A stretch of 64,000 nt of DNA from Hymenobacter puniceus (GTDB lineage: Bacteria > Bacteroidota > Bacteroidia > Cytophagales > Hymenobacteraceae). This document shows positions 24,116-33,541 of this stretch, piece after piece. The number at the start of each line of letters is the position of its first letter. Position 1 is the stretch's first letter. The DNA lies in contig NZ_JACSCX010000001.1 of NCBI RefSeq assembly GCF_014333525.1, forward strand, positions 186,001 to 250,000. Reading direction: 5' to 3'. Under the pieces are notes generated by a model. It saw only the letters and a program-made list of their open reading frames with translations, made no database searches and had not been told where the DNA came from. Position numbers and translations under genes: made by a program.

Positions 24116-25510
24116 CTAGTAGCCGGGGTTCTGCACCAGTGCCTTGTTGAGGTTCAACTCATAAAGCGGAATGGGCAGTACAAGGCGTGGGCTGTTCCAG
24201 GCCAATGTGCCGGTGCTGCGCTGCCGCCGCCGGATATCATGAATCCGGACACCTTCGAAGGCCAGCTCCAACTGACGCTCCAGCAGGATATCGTTCAGCG
24301 TCAGGGCCGTCAGCGGGGTAGCTTCAGCCCGCGCCCGAATCGTATTGATGTCTGCCAGCGGCGTGGCGCCAACTGCAGTACCCAGCTCGAAGTTGGCTTC
24401 AGCGCGGGTCAGGTACATTTCGGAAAGGCGGATGATCGGCAAGTTCTGCCCAAACTCGTTCCACTTGGTTGTCCGGATGCGGCCAGCGCGGCCACCGGTG
24501 TCTTCCGTAAACAGCAGACCAGCCACTGGGCCACGCAGGTCGTCGTCCTCGAATAGTTCCAGGAACGGGTCCAGCACAGCTACGTCGCCACGGCCTTTGC
24601 TGGATGGCGCAAAGAAGGTGGTGAGGCCATCATTAGCCGTGCCGGCATTGTACTGGTCGTTTTGCTGAATTTCAAACAGCGACTCTGACGAGTTGCGCAC
24701 CCGGAACGGAGCCGTAACGGATGGCGTCAGCATCAGGCCAATATCGGCGCCATCTTCGATTACCTCGCTGGCCAGATTGCGGGCCTGTGCGAAGTTGCCT
24801 TGCTGCAGGTACACCCGCGAGAGCATGGCTTTTGCCGAAAACTTGTTTACCCGGCCGTTACCACGGGGGTTTTCTTCGGGCAGCAGCTGCTCGGCAGCAC
24901 GCAAGTCAGCCAGAATCTGCGTATACACTTCACCTACTGTGGAGCGGGCAATCTGCTGTGCAGCCTGTTCTTCGGTTTTGTTGGGCGTCAGCGTGAGCGG
25001 CACCCCAGGGTTAGCCTGGCCTGCCTGGAAAGGCAGCGCATAGAGGCGTACCAGCTCGAAAAACAAGGCACCACGGATAAAACGGGCTTCGCCTTCGTAC
25101 TGAGCTTTGTCTTCGGCGTCTGTCACAACGGGCAGGGCCTCCAGAATCAGGTTGGTGAAGTTGATGGTCTGGTAAGCCAGCTGCCAAGTGCGTGCCGCCT
25201 CTGTGTTGGTGTTGGTTAGCTGCCGACGGAATACGTCGCGGTAGCTGGTGAAGGTACCCTGCCACAGCACGTAGTTGTCGGAAGCCAGCAGCTCGGGCAG
25301 CAGCGTGAAGTTGGTGCCGTAGAGGTTGCCGGTGCCCATGCGGGCGTAGGCTCCCACAATGGCGCTCTGAATTTTCTCGGGCGTGTCCAAGGCCGAGGCA
25401 GCGTCAACTTGTTGCCGGGGGTCTAGGTCCAGCTGCTTTTCGCACGCCGACAGGCCGAGCGTCAGCAGCAGCCCAAGGGCAGCGGTGCGGCTAAAAGAAG
25501 ATATTTTCAT
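24116..25510 (-). CDS. SusD/RagB-family outer-membrane nutrient-binding lipoprotein
   Basis: The product is 464 aa. The signal peptide ends in lipobox LSAC (Cys about 23). The mature start, EKQLDLDPRQQVDAASALDT, is typical of SusD proteins. TPR-like helical parts follow (RTWQLAYQTINFTNLILEAL, YEGEARFIRGALFFELVRLY). The C-terminal domain has the classic LPIIRLSEMYLTRAEANFEL and ends near LVLPIPLYELNLNKALVQNP. SusD caps the SusC channel at the cell surface and binds the ligand. The gene follows its SusC partner by 21 bases on the same strand. No enzyme gene lies next to the pair, so the substrate cannot be told. Confidence 0.95.
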   Translation of the reverse strand: MKISSFSRTAALGLLLTLGLSACEKQLDLDPRQQVDAASALDTPEKIQSAIVGAYARMGTGNLYGTNFTLLPELLASDNYVLWQGTFTSYRDVFRRQLTNTNTEAARTWQLAYQTINFTNLILEALPVVTDAEDKAQYEGEARFIRGALFFELVRLYALPFQAGQANPGVPLTLTPNKTEEQAAQQIARSTVGEVYTQILADLRAAEQLLPEENPRGNGRVNKFSAKAMLSRVYLQQGNFAQARNLASEVIEDGADIGLMLTPSVTAPFRVRNSSESLFEIQQNDQYNAGTANDGLTTFFAPSSKGRGDVAVLDPFLELFEDDDLRGPVAGLLFTEDTGGRAGRIRTTKWNEFGQNLPIIRLSEMYLTRAEANFELGTAVGATPLADINTIRARAEATPLTALTLNDILLERQLELAFEGVRIHDIRRRQRSTGTLAWNSPRLVLPIPLYELNLNKALVQNPGY

Positions 25511-25531
25511 GAGGAAAGTCGTCGTTAAAGA

Positions 25532-28500
25532 TTAAAAACCGAGGTTCAGACCCACCAGCCACGTTTTAGCCAGCGGCGGCGTATAGAAGTCGTGGCCCAG
25601 GATGTAGTTGCCGTTCTGCACGCCTGCAGCCGTGTTGCCGCCCACGAAGCCCGTATTCACTTCGGGATCATAACCGTTGTAGTTGGTCAGCGTCACCAGG
25701 TTTTGGCCTGTTACGTACACGCGGGCCGACTGCAGAAATGCCTTTTTGGCCAGATCAGCCGGGATGGTGTAGCCCAGCGTCACGTTTTTCAGACGGAAGA
25801 ACGAGCCATCTTCAATCCAGCGCGACGACACCTGCGTGCCGTTGCTCTCAAAGTAGCGGGCCTGCGGTACGTTGGTCACGTCGCCGGGCTTCTGCCAGCG
25901 AGTAAGCTGGTCGAGGGTCTGGTTGTCGAAGTAGTCGCCGTTCACCGACTGGTACACCCCGGCAATGTTGTAGATGTCGTTGCCGTAAGTGAACTGCGTG
26001 AGTACCCCCAGTTCGAAGCCTTTGTAGCTGAAGGTGTTGTTGAAACCACCCGTGTACTTGGGGTTCGGGTTGCCGATCCGCTGAACAGCGCCTCTGCTAT
26101 ACACGTTGGTTTTGTTGCCATCGGCATCAAAGAACAGTGCGTCGCCATTCTCAGGATCTACACCAGCGTATTTCACGCCGTAGAACACCCCAATTGGCTC
26201 ACCTACCCGCACCCGGCTCAGGTTGCGGCCGCCCGCAATGATTTCCTGGCCGCTCAGGTCAGTGATTTCGTTGCGGTTAAACGAAACGTTGAAGTTGGTC
26301 GTCCACTTGAACTCGCCGTCGAAGTTGCGCGTGTTCAGCGAGATTTCCAGACCCCGGTTGCGCATTTCGCCCAGGTTTTTGTAGATGTTGTTGTAGCCGC
26401 CAGTGTAAGGCAACTGACGAGCCAACAGCAGGTCGCTGGTGTTCTTCTGGTACACATCTACCTCACCCGAAATGCGGTTGTCGAGCACACCAAATTCCAG
26501 ACCGATGTCGGCCTGTGCGGTATTTTCCCAAGTCAGCACGTCGTTGCCGAGCTGCGTGGGCCGGATGCCGGCCTGGTCGGCGTAGGGAACAGCTTCGTAG
26601 AGGCTGCGGGAGAAGTAGTTGCCAATTTCGGCGTTGCCGGTGAGGCCATACGAGGCACGCAGCTTCAGCAAACTCACCACATTGTTTTCGCTCAGGAAAT
26701 CCTCGTTGGAAATCACCCAGCCCGCCGAGCCCGCTGGGAACACACCTGTCCGCTTGTCGGCCCCGAAGCGCGACGACTTATCGGCCCGGATGCTACCCGA
26801 CAGCAGGTATTTCTCGCGGAAGTTGTAGTTCAGACGCCCGAAGTACGACAAGAACACATATTCGTTCACTCGTGAGTCGCCGGCCGTAATTTTGGCGGCG
26901 CTGGCAATCTTGCGGAACTGGTCGTTGGGGAACGTAGTGCCTTCCGACGACACCGACTTCTGGTTGTAGCGCTGGAACGAGAAACCCGCCAATGCCTCAA
27001 TAGAGTGGTCTTCGTTGAAGCTCGTGGCGTAAGTGGCCGTGTTGTTGGTGGTGTAGTTCACCACGTTGCCCTGGCTTTCGAAAGCATAGCCATTGCGCGA
27101 GCGGCCGGTTTCGGTTTCAATGCCGCGGTACAGCTCCTCGTTGATGTTGAGGAAGTCACCGCCCACTTCAGTGCGCAGCGTTAGTTCCTTAATGGGGTTG
27201 TACGACAAATACGCCGAGCTGAACGAGCGGTAGTTACCCGAGCGGTTGGTAGAGCTTAGCTCCGCGAGGTTGTTATAGTAGAGCGTTGCTGGATTTACTT
27301 TGCCGTTAGGCAGATACTTGGCCTGCAGTGGTGGCAAAGCATTCAGCTGCACAGGGTTGGCAAAGTCGTTGTCGTCGGCTACCCGGTCATTGACAGAGCG
27401 CACCAGCGAAACGTTCACGCCTACGCGCATCTTGTCGCTGATGCTGTGGTCGAGGTTGGCGCGGAAGCTGCCCCGGCGGTAGCGGTTACCGATGATGATA
27501 CCCGTCTGATCGTTGAAGGTGCTGCTGATGAAGAAACGTGTTTTGGCGTCGCCGCCGCTCACGTTGAAGTCATACTGCGACACCTTGCCTTTGCGGAACG
27601 CCGCCCCGGCCCAGTCGGTATCCAGTGTCGAGTTGTAGTCGATACCGGCTTCGCTGGCAAACACCTCTGCCAGGTCCGGATTCTCGCCGTAGAAGAAGTT
27701 GATGTACGAATCCTCAATGAGCGAGGCGTTGGTAATGGCTTCGCCAAACAGCTCCTTATACTGCGCTGCGTTCAGGAATTCGCGGGTGCGAGTGGCTTCG
27801 CTGGTACCAAAGTAGGCGCCCACATTCACGCGGGTTTGCCCCTGACGGCCTTTTTTGGTGGTTACGAGCACTACCCCGTTGGAAGCCCGCGACCCGTAAA
27901 TGGCCGACGAGGCAGCATCCTTCAGAATCGAAATGCTTTCAATATCATTGGGGTTGAGGTCAGCCAGGGGGTTGGTGGTTTCCCCGAACGCCACCCCCAC
28001 GTCGTTGGACGTTACGGGAATACCGTCGATTACGTACAGTGGCTGGTTGGACGCCGTCACCGACGACGAACCCCGCACCCGGATATTCACCCCCGCGCCC
28101 AGCTTGCCCGAGCCCTGGTTGATTTGCACACCGGGCGTGCGGCCTTGGATAGCCTGCTCGAAGCTGACAGTTGGCACGTTCTGCACGTCCTTGGCCATCA
28201 CCTGCGTTACGGAGCCCGTCAGCTCTGATTTCGACTGGGTACCGTAGCCAATTACTACGGCCTCGCTAAGCGCCACCGAGTTTTCCTGCAGCGTAATGGC
28301 TACCGTGGTCCGGTCGCCTACCACTACGTTCTGGGTGTTGTAGCCGATAGAGCTTACCACGAGTGTGGCCCCGGGCTGCACGTTCAGCGAGAAGCTGCCG
28401 TCGGCGCCAGTGCTGGCACCGTTGGTGGTGCCGCGCTCCAGCACCGTCACGCCCGGCAGGCCAGTGCCATCGGCACCCGTGATGCGGCCAGTAACAGCCC

Positions 28501-28576
28501 GCGTCTGCGCCATGGCTGGCACCGACGTAGCCGCTGCAACGGCACACAGTATTGGAATGAGTGAAGTTTGTTTCAT
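25532..28576 (-). CDS. SusC/RagA-family TonB-dependent outer-membrane transporter
   Basis: The product is 1014 aa. After a signal peptide (about 1-23, ending AMA) comes a carboxypeptidase-like regulatory domain (VTGRITGADGTGLPGVTVLE). A TonB-box-like SEAVVIGYGTQ lies around 105-115. The plug domain includes PLYVIDGIPV, and the SusC signature NPNDIESISILKDAASSAIY is followed by GSRASNGVVLVTTKKG. The rest is a 22-strand barrel, ending in aromatic LNLGF. It imports large ligands using TonB energy together with the SusD gene just downstream. Length is normal. The start at 28576 (MKQTSLIPIL) gives a proper signal peptide. Confidence 0.96.
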   Translation of the reverse strand: MKQTSLIPILCAVAAATSVPAMAQTRAVTGRITGADGTGLPGVTVLERGTTNGASTGADGSFSLNVQPGATLVVSSIGYNTQNVVVGDRTTVAITLQENSVALSEAVVIGYGTQSKSELTGSVTQVMAKDVQNVPTVSFEQAIQGRTPGVQINQGSGKLGAGVNIRVRGSSSVTASNQPLYVIDGIPVTSNDVGVAFGETTNPLADLNPNDIESISILKDAASSAIYGSRASNGVVLVTTKKGRQGQTRVNVGAYFGTSEATRTREFLNAAQYKELFGEAITNASLIEDSYINFFYGENPDLAEVFASEAGIDYNSTLDTDWAGAAFRKGKVSQYDFNVSGGDAKTRFFISSTFNDQTGIIIGNRYRRGSFRANLDHSISDKMRVGVNVSLVRSVNDRVADDNDFANPVQLNALPPLQAKYLPNGKVNPATLYYNNLAELSSTNRSGNYRSFSSAYLSYNPIKELTLRTEVGGDFLNINEELYRGIETETGRSRNGYAFESQGNVVNYTTNNTATYATSFNEDHSIEALAGFSFQRYNQKSVSSEGTTFPNDQFRKIASAAKITAGDSRVNEYVFLSYFGRLNYNFREKYLLSGSIRADKSSRFGADKRTGVFPAGSAGWVISNEDFLSENNVVSLLKLRASYGLTGNAEIGNYFSRSLYEAVPYADQAGIRPTQLGNDVLTWENTAQADIGLEFGVLDNRISGEVDVYQKNTSDLLLARQLPYTGGYNNIYKNLGEMRNRGLEISLNTRNFDGEFKWTTNFNVSFNRNEITDLSGQEIIAGGRNLSRVRVGEPIGVFYGVKYAGVDPENGDALFFDADGNKTNVYSRGAVQRIGNPNPKYTGGFNNTFSYKGFELGVLTQFTYGNDIYNIAGVYQSVNGDYFDNQTLDQLTRWQKPGDVTNVPQARYFESNGTQVSSRWIEDGSFFRLKNVTLGYTIPADLAKKAFLQSARVYVTGQNLVTLTNYNGYDPEVNTGFVGGNTAAGVQNGNYILGHDFYTPPLAKTWLVGLNLGF

Positions 28577-28763
28577 ACTACCTGACCCTGAAACGGCCTA
28601 TTAGAGTGAAAAATGCCGGCGGAAGCCGCCGGGTGAAAAGAACAGGCAAGACAACGCAGCGGGAGCTTCTACTCAGATGCCAACTGCCTTAAATTTGCAC
28701 GCAAAATCATCATATATTTTTAAACAAACTATCGGCGCGCTTTAACCGGCCTTTAATATGTGG

Positions 28764-28795
28764 TTGGGTTTGCGGAGCGCGGCTAACTACCTTTA
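28764..28795 (+). promoter_or_regulatory. Promoter upstream of RNase D
   Basis: TTG (28764-28766) and TACCTTTA (28788-28795) are 21 bases apart, close to the Bacteroidota consensus; only the last base of the -7 element differs. The start codon at 28861 is 65 bases further on. The rest of the 28577-28860 gap, upstream of both SusC and RNase D, shows no gene. Confidence 0.45.
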
Positions 28796-28860
28796 CCAAA
28801 GTTGGCCTGGCCAGTACCCAGCGGCCGGCGTTGTCTGCCGCCTTCTTCCCTTGTTTGCGA

Positions 28861-30030
28861 ATGTCTGCCATTCAATACCTTACCACTGCCGCCGAAGTGC
28901 AGCAGGCCGCCCTGGCGCTCAGCACAGCTCCCCGCATTGCCATCGATTTGGAATTTGATGACATGCGCCACCGCTATGGCCGTAACCTGGCACTTATTCA
29001 GATTTTTGATGGGCAGTCGATGCTGCTTATTGACCCGCTGCCTCTCACCAACCCAGCTCACGACTTGGAGCCGCTCTGGGCTATTTTGCGTGATCCGGCG
29101 GTGGAAAAGGTGTTTCACTCCTGCAAATCCGACATTCTGCTGCTCGATGAGCTGTACGGCGTGCACGTGCGCAACATCACCGATACCAGCGTGCAGTACA
29201 CCTTGCTGGCCGAAGCCGACAATAATATCTCGCTGGGCCGCCTGATTCAGGCCGAGTTGGGGTTGGAAGTAGACAAGGGCGAGCAGAAATCCAACTGGCT
29301 GAAGCGTCCCCTCACGGAAGCACAGAAGCTTTACGCCGCCAACGACGTGCTGTACCTGTTTGAGTTGGCTGACCGCCTCCGCGACAAGCTGGCTGCCCTG
29401 GGCCGCCTGCACTGGGCCGACGAGGAAAATGCTGCTCTGGAAGAAGTACGTTATACCCGCGACGAGCGCCCTTATCTGCGCGTGGCCGGCAAATACCGCA
29501 TTCTGCCCCAGGAAATGCCACTGTTCCGCGACCTGTACATGCTCCGCGACCAGGTAGCCCGGCAGCTCGACCGGCCGCCGTACATGGTATTTGCCAATGA
29601 GCGGCTGCCGGAGCTGGTGCGCGACACTCCGCGCAGCCTCAACGACTGGAAAAATGCCCGCGGCCTGCACCCCGAATTGAAGCGCACCCCATACCTGGAG
29701 CAGCTCACGGCCCTTTCGCCCGACAACTTTGTGGCCGTGCCCGAGCCGGCCGTAGTGGGCGAGCAGCGCCGTTTCCCATTCCGCCGCCGCCTTAGCGGTG
29801 AGAAGGCCAACCGCGCCGATGCCCGCGAGCAGCTGCTACTGCAACTCAAAAACCACATCACCACCGACCAGAACAGCTACGTGGCTAACCTCGTGCTATC
29901 CAACCGCCTCGTGGCCGACATCATCGAACTGGGCGCCGACCAGGTACTGCGTCCCTGGCAGAAAACCATCCTGCAGGAAACCACCCAGCGCCACGGCTTA
30001 GATTATGGCCAGATAGCTGAGCCGTTTTAA
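28861..30030 (+). CDS. rnd: Ribonuclease D
   Basis: The product is 389 aa, starting at the ATG at 28861 (MSAIQYLTTAAEVQQAALAL). RNase D is a 3'-5' exonuclease that trims tRNA precursors and other stable RNAs. The DEDD exonuclease domain shows Asp29 and Glu31 in AIDLEFDD, then VFHSCKSDILLLDELYG and the closing YAANDVLYL (about 160). An HRDC domain follows (around 215-290, LDRPPYMVFANERLPELV...SLNDW). A TTG start further upstream (28831) is possible but adds an atypical leader. A convergent terminator and composite repeat follow. Confidence 0.93.
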   Translation: MSAIQYLTTAAEVQQAALALSTAPRIAIDLEFDDMRHRYGRNLALIQIFDGQSMLLIDPLPLTNPAHDLEPLWAILRDPAVEKVFHSCKSDILLLDELYGVHVRNITDTSVQYTLLAEADNNISLGRLIQAELGLEVDKGEQKSNWLKRPLTEAQKLYAANDVLYLFELADRLRDKLAALGRLHWADEENAALEEVRYTRDERPYLRVAGKYRILPQEMPLFRDLYMLRDQVARQLDRPPYMVFANERLPELVRDTPRSLNDWKNARGLHPELKRTPYLEQLTALSPDNFVAVPEPAVVGEQRRFPFRRRLSGEKANRADAREQLLLQLKNHITTDQNSYVANLVLSNRLVADIIELGADQVLRPWQKTILQETTQRHGLDYGQIAEPF

Positions 30031-30066
30031 TTGCGGATTTGGCGGATTTTAATGACGATTGAAAGC

Positions 30067-30098
30067 AAAAGAGGCTTGCCACATGGCAAGCCTCTTTT
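30067..30098. terminator. Bidirectional terminator between RNase D and aceA
   Basis: AAAAGAGGCTTGCCA pairs with TGGCAAGCCTCTTTT around a 2-base loop, with T-runs on both strands, between convergent genes. It is the left part of composite repeat copy 2. Confidence 0.85.
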
Positions 30099-30182
30099 CG
30101 TTGTAACCTTCCGAATACGCAGTTTAGCGCCGTCCACAAAATCCGTGTAATCCGTGGAAAATCCGCGTCAATCCGTGATTCA
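30067..30182. repeat. Composite intergenic repeat, copy 2
   Basis: The order of parts matches copy 1 (18109-18219): a TTGCCA/TGGCAA hairpin, GTTGTAAC, a variable stretch, GCCGTCCACAAAATCCGTG, then tandem ATCCGTG/ATCCGCG units ending AATCCGTGATTCA. The last three bases are the stop codon of aceA. Confidence 0.65.
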
Positions 30183-31460
30183 GAATTGCGCTTCCTCGGT
30201 ACTGCCCACCAATGCAGCAGTGCTGGTGAGGTTGCTGGTTACCACGTTCTGCACGGCATCGAAGTAGCCGGTGCCGACGAAGCTTTGGTGCTTTACAGCC
30301 TTGAAACCGTGCTTTTGCAGCGCAAACTCCCGCTCCTGCAGCTCTGAGTAGCCAGCCATGCCGCGTGCTTTGTACGCCAGCGCCAGCTCAAACATGCTGG
30401 TGTTGAGGGCATGGAAGCCAGCCAGCGTGATAAACTGGAACTTGTAGCCCATTGCGGCCAGCTCCTCGCGGTAGGTTTCCATCTGTTCCACGCTCAGCTT
30501 GGCAGCCCAGTTGAACGACGGGGAACAGTTGTAAGCCAGCAGCTTGCCCGGGAATTGCGCATGAATGGCATCGGCAAACTGGCGGGCCTGCTCCAGGTCG
30601 GGGTGCGAGGTTTCCATCCAGATTAGGTCGGCATAGGGGGCGTAGGCTAGGCCGCGGGCAATGCCGGCTTCTACGCCGCAGCGCACCCGGTAGAAGCCCT
30701 CGGAGGTGCGCTCGGCTTCCTGCAGGATAAAAGGCTGGTCGCGCGGGTCCACGTCGGCAGTGAGCAGGTCGGCGGCATCGGCGTCGGTGCGGGCCACTAC
30801 CAGCGTGGGCGTGCCTTGCACGTCGGCGGCAAGGCGGGCCGCTACCAGCTTGTTGATGGCTTCCTGAGTGGGCACCAGCACCTTGCCACCCAGGTGCCCG
30901 CACTTCTTCGCCGACGATAACTGATCCTCGAAGTGCACGCCGGCCGCGCCGGCCTCAATCATCATTTTCATCAGCTCAAACGCGTTGAGGTTGCCCCCAA
31001 AGCCGGCCTCGGCATCGGCCACAATCGGTACCATCCAATGCACGTCGCCCTCGCCGGATACGCTCTGAATCTGGTCGGCGCGGAGCAGGGCGTTGTTGAT
31101 GCGCTTCACTACGACGGGCACGCTGTCGGCGGGGTACAGGCTCTGGTCGGGGTACATCTGGCCGGCGCCGTTGGCATCGGCAGCCACCTGCCAGCCCGAG
31201 AGGTAGATGGCATTGAGGCCGGCCTGCACTTCCTGCACGGCCTGGTTGCCGGTGAGGGCGCCGAGGCCGGCCACGTACTCCTCGGTATGCAGCAGGTGCC
31301 AGAGCCGCTCAGCGCCCTGCCGAGCCAATGAGTACTCAATCTGCACCGAGCCCTGCAGTTTCACCACTTCCTCGGCGGTGTATGGCCGCGTAATGCCGCT
31401 CCAACGCGGATTCGTGGCCCAGTCCTGCTTGATGGCGGCAATACGTTCCTGCTTGTTCAT
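30180..31460 (-). CDS. aceA: Isocitrate lyase
   Basis: The product is 426 aa, the usual length for the bacterial type. It splits isocitrate into glyoxylate and succinate, the first step of the glyoxylate shunt for growth on acetate or fatty acids. The catalytic signature KKCGHLGGK starts at Lys185, with the nucleophilic Cys187. Other conserved parts are [39 protein letters not shown] and [11 protein letters not shown]. It follows aceB on the same strand after 227 bases that contain two related palindromes. Its stop codon lies in a composite repeat. Confidence 0.97.
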   Translation of the reverse strand: MNKQERIAAIKQDWATNPRWSGITRPYTAEEVVKLQGSVQIEYSLARQGAERLWHLLHTEEYVAGLGALTGNQAVQEVQAGLNAIYLSGWQVAADANGAGQMYPDQSLYPADSVPVVVKRINNALLRADQIQSVSGEGDVHWMVPIVADAEAGFGGNLNAFELMKMMIEAGAAGVHFEDQLSSAKKCGHLGGKVLVPTQEAINKLVAARLAADVQGTPTLVVARTDADAADLLTADVDPRDQPFILQEAERTSEGFYRVRCGVEAGIARGLAYAPYADLIWMETSHPDLEQARQFADAIHAQFPGKLLAYNCSPSFNWAAKLSVEQMETYREELAAMGYKFQFITLAGFHALNTSMFELALAYKARGMAGYSELQEREFALQKHGFKAVKHQSFVGTGYFDAVQNVVTSNLTSTAALVGSTEEAQF

Positions 31461-31539
31461 GGTAGTTGGGGTTGAGAAAGTGGACGTTCAATTAGGACAA
31501 AGAGGTAGCCGGCCAGCTCTTGGAGCGGCTGAAAAAGTA

Positions 31540-31689
31540 GAGCAGAGTGGTACTCCGCTCTGCCGCAAAGCGGCAATCAGTGGTCAGGGAATACTCTTGG
31601 TGGCGCCAGTAGCGGACCGATTCGAGGAAAACAAGTGGTGCGAAACTGCCTTGGCGCTGGCGCATCAGAACAGAGTGTCACTCTGTTCT
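31540..31689. repeat. aceB-aceA spacer with paired palindromes
   Basis: One palindrome, AGAGCAGAGTGGTACTCCGC plus TCT (31540-31562, one mismatch in the stem), has the same layout as a perfect one at 31667-31689 (AGAACAGAGTG, T, CACTCTGTTCT). TGCCGCAAAGCGGCA (31561-31575) is another perfect hairpin. The second large palindrome overlaps the aceB stop codon. None has a T-run. The two may be the ends of a small mobile or repeated element of about 150 bp. Confidence 0.55.
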
Positions 31690-33319
31690 ACTTGAGCTGC
31701 TCGTAGGCGGCTACGGTCAGAAATTCGATGAATTTCTCGCTCATCACCAGCTTATCAAACAGGCGGGCGGCTTCCAGGTAGCGGCCGGCGGCGTAGCGCT
31801 CCTCTCCTACCAGCGCCCGTATTTTCTCCAGCTGGCCGGGCACCAGGCTGCGGTAAAGCTCTACCGTAAGCGGGCGGCCATCGGCGAGGACGGTGCCAGG
31901 CGTGTGCAGCCACTGCCACACCTGGGCGCGGCTGATTTCGGCGGTGGCGGCGTCTTCCATCAGGTTGTAGATGGGCACGCAGCCGTTGCCGCCCAGCCAC
32001 GATTCCAGGTACTGCACCGCCACGTCGATGTTGAGCTTGACGCCCTCCTCGGTGATCTGGCCTTGCGGGGCCCGCACCAAGTCTTCGGCCGTTACCACTA
32101 AGTCTTCGCGCTTGTTGGCAATCTGATTAGGCTCGGGCATCAACTCGTCAAACACGGCCAGCGCCACCGGCACCAACCCTGGGTGCGCCACCCAAGTGCC
32201 GTCGTGGCCGTTTTTGGCTTCCCGCACCTTGTCCAGCCGCACTTTCTCCAGGGCAGCTTCGTTAGCTTCGGGGTTGTTCTTGATGGGAATCTGGGCGGCC
32301 ATGCCCCCGATGGCGTGCACGCCGCGGCGGTGGCAGGTCTGAATCACGAGTTGCGAGTAGGCAGCCATGAAGGGCACGGCCATGGTCACATCGGCGCGGT
32401 TGGGCAATCTAAATTCAGGCTTCAGGCCGAGGCGCTTGATGTAGCTGAAAATGTAGTCCCAACGGCCGCAGTTAAGGCCGGCACTGTGCTCACGCAACTC
32501 ATACAGGATTTCGTTCAGCTCAAATGCCGCCGGCAGCGTCTCAATCAGCACGGTGGCCTTAATCGTGCACTTTGGCTGCTTCAACGACCACTGCGCAAAC
32601 CCGAACACGTCGTTCCAGAGGCGCGCCTCCAGGTGGCTTTCTATTTTGGGCAGGTAGAAGTACGGGGCCGTGCCGCGGGCGCACAGCTCGTGGGCATTGT
32701 GGAAATAGTAGAGGCCGAAGTCGAACAGTGCGGCGCTGACCGGCTCGCCATCTACCAGCATATGCTTTTCCAGCAGATGCCAGCCGCGGGGCCGCACCAT
32801 CAGCACGGCAGTTTTCTCGTTGAGTTTGTATTCTTTGGTGGGTGTGCTCAGCGAAATAGTGCCGCGCACGGCGTCGCGCAGGTTGCGCTGGCCTTCCACC
32901 ACGTTCGTCCAGGTGGGCGAATTGGAATCTTCCAGATCGGCCATAAACACCTTGGCGCCCGAGTTCAGAGCGTTGATGATCATCTTCCGCTCGACCGGCC
33001 CCGTGATTTCCACCCGGCGGTCCTGCAGGTCTTCCGGGATGGGGGCTACGGTCCAGGGCTTTTCGCGGATCAGGCGCGTTTCGGGCAGGAAGTCGGGTAG
33101 CTGGCCGGCCTCAAATGCCTGCTGCCGCTCCTCGCGGCGCTTGAGCAGCGCCTGCCGCGTGTGGTCGAAGCGGCGGTGCAGCTCGGCCACAAACGCCAGC
33201 GCCGATGGCGTCAGGATTTCAGCAAACTCCGGCGAATACGTGCCGGTGATTTTCACGCGCTCCGGCGTCAGGAACTTCGGAGTGGATACGGCGGGCTCAA
33301 GGTCGGCGAAGGGTGACAT
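31688..33319 (-). CDS. aceB: Malate synthase A
   Basis: The product is 543 aa from the ATG at 33319 ([20 protein letters not shown]); E. coli AceB is 533 aa. The frame is open up to 33373, but that part overlaps the promoter's -7 element, so the downstream ATG is chosen. It joins glyoxylate and acetyl-CoA into malate. Conserved regions are [55 protein letters not shown] and [20 protein letters not shown]. It is the first gene of an aceB-aceA pair and faces a ScfR/RamB-like regulator across a promoter with candidate operator sites. Confidence 0.96.
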   Translation of the reverse strand: MSPFADLEPAVSTPKFLTPERVKITGTYSPEFAEILTPSALAFVAELHRRFDHTRQALLKRREERQQAFEAGQLPDFLPETRLIREKPWTVAPIPEDLQDRRVEITGPVERKMIINALNSGAKVFMADLEDSNSPTWTNVVEGQRNLRDAVRGTISLSTPTKEYKLNEKTAVLMVRPRGWHLLEKHMLVDGEPVSAALFDFGLYYFHNAHELCARGTAPYFYLPKIESHLEARLWNDVFGFAQWSLKQPKCTIKATVLIETLPAAFELNEILYELREHSAGLNCGRWDYIFSYIKRLGLKPEFRLPNRADVTMAVPFMAAYSQLVIQTCHRRGVHAIGGMAAQIPIKNNPEANEAALEKVRLDKVREAKNGHDGTWVAHPGLVPVALAVFDELMPEPNQIANKREDLVVTAEDLVRAPQGQITEEGVKLNIDVAVQYLESWLGGNGCVPIYNLMEDAATAEISRAQVWQWLHTPGTVLADGRPLTVELYRSLVPGQLEKIRALVGEERYAAGRYLEAARLFDKLVMSEKFIEFLTVAAYEQLK

Positions 33320-33370
33320 CAGGAATCGGTTGAGAGTGAGAACAATCGGGGCCCTGCGCTGAGGACACAA

Positions 33371-33401
33371 CAAACGTAACTCAGCGAATTTTATTAAACA
33401 A
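33371..33401 (-). promoter_or_regulatory. aceB promoter
   Basis: On the minus strand, TTG (33401-33399) lies 20 bases before TACGTTTG (33378-33371), a full match to the Bacteroidota consensus. The start codon at 33319 follows about 50 bases later. Confidence 0.72.
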
Positions 33402-33414
33402 GCGAATTTTCGCT
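33383..33414. promoter_or_regulatory. Candidate operator AGCGAATTTTCGCT plus half-site
   Basis: AGCGAATTTTCGCT (33401-33414) is a perfect 6-2-6 inverted repeat touching the -33 element of aceB. A half-site, AGCGAATTTT (33383-33392), lies between -33 and -7. Two direct ATTTGCG copies (33434-33440, 33444-33450) lie on the regulator side; they resemble a dispersed repeat and may be unrelated. Binding by the divergent XRE regulator is inferred from position. Confidence 0.5.
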
Positions 33415-33541
33415 AATTTTTATAACCCATTGAATTTGCGTTGATTTGCGTGGTTCCGGATGCCGCAACGCTGCTTATTGGAGCTGATACGCGCTGCTGC
33501 TAGCCTTACCTCCTCTCTCGCTTCTACATCTCTCTCCATAA

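Noticed and set aside
25592..28228. Long antisense frames over the SusC gene
   Set aside because: They are explained by the open complementary frame of a GC-rich gene.
31540..31689. Insertion sequence between aceB and aceA
   Set aside because: No transposase frame or target duplication is visible; at most a short non-autonomous element.
33434..33450. Direct ATTTGCG repeats as certain regulator sites
   Set aside because: They resemble ATCCGTG/ATTTGCG-type dispersed repeats seen at 30127-30180, so they are kept only as a possibility.
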